Source: Pomphorhynchus laevis
Lineage: Eukaryota > Acanthocephala > Palaeacanthocephala > Echinorhynchida > Pomphorhynchidae
Length of the DNA stretch: 64,000 nt
NCBI GenBank assembly: GCA_012934845.2
Contig: WNNJ02000390.1
Span: 91,435 to 155,434, forward strand
Direction: 5' to 3'
Position 1 is the stretch's first letter, and each line of letters starts with the position of its first letter. Positions 59,641 through 64,000 of the stretch are shown here, piece after piece. The notes beneath the pieces are model-generated. The model worked only from the letters and a program-made list of their open reading frames with translations. It was not told where the DNA came from and did no database searches. The translations under genes and the position numbers were made by a program.

Positions 59641-59669
59641 ATTTGCCACGTTAAAATAAATCCTTTTTT

Positions 59670-60110
59670 TAAGGTTTGATAATTGGAGAGAGGTCGCCGA
59701 GTAGAAGAAAGAAAAGCAGGGGTCCTAGGACTGAACCTTGTTGGACCCCGCAAAAAAAGGGATGAGATGAGAGAATGATGAATTTGAACAGACTCGAAAA
59801 GAACAGTCGGATAGATATGAGGCAAACCATGCTACGGAGGAGGAAGAAAAGCCATAATCATAACGAAGGCGAGAAAGGAGGATGGAGTGGTCGACGATGT
59901 CGAAGGCAGATGAAAGGTCTAGGTAGATGAGAACACTATATAGAGCCTTGTCACGAGAAATGAGTAGATCGTTGTAAACTTTCACGCAGGCGATTTCTGT
60001 GGAGTGATTAGAGCGGAAAGCGGATTCGAAAGGAGGATACAAATTACATGAAGAGAGATAAACATTGATCTGTATTAAGATAAGGCGCTCTAAGAGCTTG
60101 GAAAGAGTTG
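59670..60110 (-). mobile_element. LINE C internal RT fragment, inverted
   Basis: The minus strand has LYPPFESAFRSNHSTEIACV, YLDLSSAFDIVDHSILL and YGFSSSSVAWFASYLSD, the LINE C RT fingers and motif A. It has no 3' tail and is fused tail-first to the end of LINE C. Confidence 0.85.
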
Positions 60111-60399
60111 TGTCTTACTGTAGTGTATTAACCGATCGGGCTATGAGGTCTTGGAATATCGGATCCAAGACATGTTGCCCTTATTGAGTTCGAAAACTCA
60201 AGCAAAGTAGGCGACACGTATCTATCAGGGTTGGTTTGCCAAGAACTGAGGCGTCCTCAACAAAAGATCGTTGCCGAACTTTCCAAAAATCAAATTATTT
60301 ACTTCACGTTTAGAAGCTGTTTCAGATGCACTTCCGACACAAAATTTTAGGGATCGCTGCACTTCCGTTCAGCAATCCCTCAAATTTTTCAAAATAGAC

Positions 60400-61152
60400 G
60401 GAGCATCATCTTAGCTTAGTGCTTTACCTATTGCTTCAAAAGGTGAACTTCTTGCTCCGCATGAATTTAGAGATTCCAATACGGTTCGATACGTTTTTGA
60501 TCTACTAAATGTTCCACAATCTTCTTGTTCTTGCTGCGGTTTAAACGAGTTGGCTAACTTTCTATCATGCAAACGCGGTGGACTTCCGATATCAAGACAT
60601 AATGAATTGAGAGATCTTCTTGAGTATGAGCTATCAACCATGTGCTCTAATGTTGAAATCGAACCTAAATTACATCCAATAGATTCCGCTATAATTTTTC
60701 AGAGGCACTACTTGCAAAGAGAACGAAACTCGATTATATGTCAGCTATTACGGTCTTGCTGGGTCACGGTATGAGCGAACGTTTATAGACGTTTGTTTTT
60801 TTCAATCATCATGCCATATTGTACCAAAGTGAACCTTCAAGCGCTTTCGACTACCACATGCAATGCAAACGTTCAAAATACGAAGCGGATAACGAATGTA
60901 GAGCGTGCCGTTTTTATTCCTGTAATTTTTACATCAGCTGGCGGTATAGGTTTCGCTGCGATGTCTTTCTTACGTACACTTGCCAAGCTTAAATCCTTGA
61001 AGAAGCAAATTCCTTACGCCGATTGCATAGTGAAGCTAAAAAGAAAAATTGCATTTGTATTATGCAAAGCTGCTTCGAATTGTAAAAGAGGCGCGCGATC
61101 AACGAGCCGGGCTGCTGTAAAGAAAGTTACCTTCGTCGACATTCAAAATTAA
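60400..61152 (+). mobile_element. Relic of unassigned RT element (C-terminal domains)
   Basis: Fossil. SALPIASKGELLAPHEFRDS, VPQSSCSCCGLNELANFLSC, KRGGLPISRHNELRDLLEYE and VEIEPKLHPI, then RITNVERAVFIPVIFTSAGG and a basic tail. This is the C..CG / CKRGG / RHNE / EP.L.P / E..F.P series seen at the end of the repeat family noted at 11472-12990. Broken. Confidence 0.6.
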
Positions 61153-61394
61153 GTAACCATTATATGATTTTACTATTTGATCTGTATTTTCTTTTCAAAA
61201 AAAAATAATTCTTAAAAAATATTATAAATGAAGCTTATCTAGCAAGCATAGAGGAAAATTATGGACACAGTTCCCTCTATGCTGATCAGTTCGGGTAAGA
61301 ATCCAAATATGGCCAATATCCGACCTCACAAATACAGATAGAAATGTGCTGGTTTGGTAATATATTTTTAAATATTTAAAATTTAAAGATTTAT

Positions 61395-61637
61395 TAAAGC
61401 TGGATTAAAATAGTGGTAAAATTTTATTTGATATTTCGCCAACCTCTGTTTTCATCTTCGGAAAATTACAATTGTAATTTTCTGAAAAGTATGGTTTACG
61501 TGACAATTTGATAATATTTTGAAGATGCTAATGAATCACTATCAACTATCAACGATTTAATTGAATTGAAACTATTAAAAGGCAAACAATAAGAACGAAT
61601 ACTCCTTGAAAGGATTAAGGAAATACTCCGGTAAAAG
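61395..61637. mobile_element. Penelope-like end remnant with NNT-intron flank
   Basis: 61395-61480 (minus) is a decayed Penelope-like end ('ggcgaaatatcaaataaaat'). 61561-61635 matches 7791-7864 of NNT intron 9 ('ggcaaacaataag', 'aaggattaaggaaat'). Confidence 0.65.
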
Positions 61638-62118
61638 TTTCCTCTTTTCTTTGACCCAGCTCCAATAATTATTTATCAATGATGGATCATTATTAACTAT
61701 TTAAAATCAATAAACAAAGAATTAAAAATTTAAAAAATATTAATATAAATATAAAAAGCTACATAATCAATTTTAAAATAAATAATTATTATAAAATTAT
61801 ATTAAAATTGAATTATTTAATATAATTATAATATAATTATAAATTTATATATTTATCATCAATAAAAATGAAATAATGAAATAATTAATTTCATTCTGTC
61901 CGTACCAATTATACGTTGAAGAAAACTTTAGATATAAAGAACTGGTACTTAAAGAGAATATAAAATTATATATAATATTTAATTGAAACATGACATCTAT
62001 TAAAGAAACATAAAAGATTCTGAACAAATTAATAAGATATCGAAATTGCAAAAGTTTTATATTTAGTATTAATCGTAATATAGCGATTAAGAGTAACGAA
62101 CATGTATAAAATGTAGAA
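61638..62118. repeat. 481-bp exact copy of NNT intron 9 segment
   Basis: Identical as far as I can read to 9639-10119, same orientation. Preceded by sequence like the far flank of the Penelope-like remnant (7791-7864). It contains no NNT exon. Confidence 0.85.
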
Positions 62119-62686
62119 CTGATTCAAATTGTTATTTGAATAAGTTATCTTATATTTGTTATATAAGCATGGAGAGCATGTTTCATTTTTACATGATTTT
62201 GCATTGAACGTTGTCCCAAATTTATGTAAGTTTATTTTTTCATAGTGTTTTAATGAAAATAATAATTTAATTGTTGTGATGCTTTTATATTTTTAATTTT
62301 CTTTAAATAAATGAGCAACTTGATATCTGTTTTTACTAGATATTTTACATAGATATTTTACTATGCTTGCAAAATTTAGTTATCCTCCTGCTGTAATTAG
62401 AAATAGTCATCGTGTGGCTAGTAATTAAATAATAATTAAAATAATTAAAAAATTAATTTGTCAAAAAAAAACTTTCCTATTTATTTGTAATGTACAATAG
62501 AAAATCTGTGGAATAATATAACGTATTTGCAGGTATTAAAGGAGCCCAGTAAAATTTGCGCTAATTACACAGAAAAGAAACAGTTTCTGATTAGCTATCA
62601 ATATTGAATTGTATTTTCATTACATTGTATTATATTACAAGCACCGAAACTACCGCCCAGTTGCATTCTTCAATCAGCTATAAAAA
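62119..62686. other. Region 3' of the USP gene, nothing recognised
   Basis: AT-rich. Likely holds the USP 3' UTR. No clear poly(A) signal could be assigned. Confidence 0.4.
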
Positions 62687-63802
62687 TCAGGTGATCTTCC
62701 GATAGAACAATATGTATGCAGATTGTTGTCTATCAAGCAGAATGTCAGTTAGGCTTTTCTCACGTACATCACAGTCATCAAAAGAATACCATCTAAATCC
62801 ATCGTGTAGTTGGTATTCGCTATGTGGTATCTGAAGTGAAGGAGTTTTAAGCTCTGCATCACAAATATAGTGGCCGTATTCAGGAGACGATCCGTGATGA
62901 CTTACAACCGCGGAAAGTCTGTACATTGACATTGGGGCTGGCTTCAGGCAAAACTGTTCAAAATTCAATTCCGCTGGAACCACAATTCGACTCGATAATT
63001 TTATTGGGTTCATAACTTTAGAATATCTTGTCAAAGAGCTGTCCTTATAATCAAAACGCATCAAACATATGACAACGATAGGAGAAAGTGCGCTAATCCG
63101 TTTAGACACAAGTATTCCAGATTCTTTGCATTCCTCACATTTGAAATCTTCGATGTATTCATTTTCAAATGATTGTTTCAAGCAATCAGAAAGCTTCCGA
63201 TTATCGAAGTCATTAAACAAGTTATAGGATGATCTGCTAGCTGACGGCGACAACAATGGTGAAAGCTCATTTCTCACCTTATCCATAGGGGCAACACATA
63301 TGTCTAAACTTTTATCCTGGTTTATGGCTGCGTACTGACAGCGTATGCATTTTAGAACGTTCTGCAAATGAACGGTAAACAGATTTTCACACATCGGAAG
63401 CTTATCGAAAAGGGATAAAAGAAACTCGTGTGCATCGTGTTGTCTGTGCTGATCAAGCTGGGTTAAAATCCAAATCTGACGTATGGCCGACTTCATCATA
63501 TATACGTTCGTGAATTGAAACTCGACATATTTGTTTATCAAATTTAGATTTTTAAGCAGCAATTCAGTAGTGGTTAATTGGATTTCGTCAATATCATCAA
63601 TATCGTCATTGATAGCGGCAGCAGCTGGAATGTTAACAATTTCAGAGTTAATTGCGTCTACAAATTCCGGCAACGATAACAGTGACCGCAATACAGCATT
63701 GATAAAGCAACTGTTTCCAATGTTCTCAATTCCAATTGGGCAGTCGGGAAGCACGCTATAATACTGTAAAAAATCGTTAAATCTTTTATTTAAAACGTAC
63801 AT
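62687..63802 (-). CDS. Ubiquitin-specific protease (USP37/26/29-like), intronless
   Basis: 371 residues, one exon. Cys box: IGIENIGNSCFINAVLRSLL with catalytic Cys at residue ~33. Also QHDAHEFLLSLF; two CxxC pairs (LKCIRCQ, FKCEECK) forming the structural zinc site; VVICLMRFDY. His box: YRLSAVVSHHGSSPEYGHYI. Acidic partner: WYSFDDCDV; end QSAYILFYRKI. All catalytic residues are present, so it should cleave ubiquitin from proteins. The C-terminal pattern fits the USP37 group, but that protein is ~980 residues with extra domains, so this is a minimal catalytic core. No acceptor site is seen just before the ATG, so the start at 63802 is likely. A retrocopy is possible. Confidence 0.88.
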   Translation of the reverse strand: MYVLNKRFNDFLQYYSVLPDCPIGIENIGNSCFINAVLRSLLSLPEFVDAINSEIVNIPAAAAINDDIDDIDEIQLTTTELLLKNLNLINKYVEFQFTNVYMMKSAIRQIWILTQLDQHRQHDAHEFLLSLFDKLPMCENLFTVHLQNVLKCIRCQYAAINQDKSLDICVAPMDKVRNELSPLLSPSASRSSYNLFNDFDNRKLSDCLKQSFENEYIEDFKCEECKESGILVSKRISALSPIVVICLMRFDYKDSSLTRYSKVMNPIKLSSRIVVPAELNFEQFCLKPAPMSMYRLSAVVSHHGSSPEYGHYICDAELKTPSLQIPHSEYQLHDGFRWYSFDDCDVREKSLTDILLDRQQSAYILFYRKIT

Positions 63803-63863
63803 TTAATTTTAGCGAATATTTAGTAAGAAATTAATTAAAAATTTAAAACGTCCCCGCAATTAG

Positions 63864-63979
63864 AATTGAATTTATTTTCAATATTTTGAAGGAACAAACC
63901 AAGATAACATATCTCCAAGTATTAAGTATTCATAATAATGACAAATTCGTTCCTTCAAATTATTAAAATAAATTCAATT
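63864..63979. repeat. Fold-back (MITE-like) upstream of USP gene
   Basis: 63864-63895 and 63949-63979 are inverted repeats ('aattgaatttatttt' ... 'gaaggaac' with 'gttccttc' ... 'aaaataaattcaatt'), about 28 of 31 bases matched, 53-nt centre. Size and shape fit a small non-autonomous fold-back, or the 5' flank of USP. Confidence 0.6.
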
Positions 63980-64000
63980 ATTTGTTAGTGAAGAGAGTTG

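Larger units (their letters stand above)
55695..59665 (+). mobile_element. LINE C (L2/CR1-like), almost intact
   Basis: ORF1 and ORF2 overlap by 37 nt, followed by a short 3' UTR with a 6-bp hairpin and the end 'tttgccacgttaaaataaat'. The only lesion seen is one extra base in ORF2 near 59293. GC content is well above the surroundings. At least seven shorter relatives are in this window. The 5' boundary is marked by a 22-bp direct repeat (55661-55682, 55689-55710). Confidence 0.92.

Noticed and set aside
1-64000. tRNA, rRNA, CRISPR or bacterial operon features
   Set aside because: None recognised. Gene structure and repeats are those of an animal nuclear genome.

Overview
The window is AT-rich, intron-bearing animal DNA. 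The introns are canonical GT-AG and fall into two size classes (40-54 nt and 0.4-6 kb). Host genes are few and are surrounded by dense, mostly broken retroelements. The mix of RTE, CR1/Jockey-like and L2/CR1-like LINEs with Penelope-like elements fits an invertebrate, perhaps a helminth (flatworm or nematode), but nothing here fixes the species. There are no operons, CRISPR arrays or prokaryotic signals, and I recognised no tRNA or rRNA gene.

Host genes. (1) 0.3-18.85 kb, minus strand: the mitochondrial proton-translocating NAD(P) transhydrogenase (NNT). I resolved 13 exons whose splice phases all agree. They cover the targeting peptide, the NAD(H)-binding domain and most of the membrane domain; the last ~300 residues (NADP(H) domain) lie past the left edge. 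(2) 33.4-34.1 kb, minus: an intronless RWDD1-type RWD protein. (3) 62.7-63.8 kb, minus: an intronless ubiquitin-specific protease, nearest the USP37/26/29 group. (4) 51.9-52.8 kb, plus: a decayed ankyrin-repeat gene.

Repeats, left to right. 1.9-10.1 kb, NNT introns: Penelope-like pieces, including three tandem partial reverse transcriptase units, plus inverted ends carrying hammerhead-like cores. 11.4-13 kb: relics of an unassigned reverse-transcriptase element. 15-17.6 kb: copies of an unclassified structured repeat (X). 19-22.7 kb: LINE A. 22.8-26.5 kb: nested LINE fragments. 26.8-30.5 kb: a broken Ty3/gypsy-type LTR element. 31-33.3 kb: an RTE fragment and an inverted-plus-tandem repeat with hammerhead-like core motifs. 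34.6-37.4 kb: LINE fragments. 37.5-38.8 kb: a cluster of repeat X, followed by LINE B (38.8-43.3 kb). 43.5-51 kb: LINE fragments in both orientations. 53.1-60.1 kb: an RTE endonuclease piece and a head-to-head pair of LINE C copies, one almost intact (55.7-59.7 kb). 60.4-62.1 kb: another relic of the unassigned element and a 481-bp exact copy of NNT intron 9 sequence.

The strongest leads are RNA-like structures: hammerhead-like cores at Penelope ends and in the 32-33 kb repeat, a paired stem in repeat X, and a hairpin in the LINE C tail, each with changes that keep pairing. Others are the exact duplication between NNT intron 9 and 61.6 kb, and perfect short fold-backs inside decayed ORFs.
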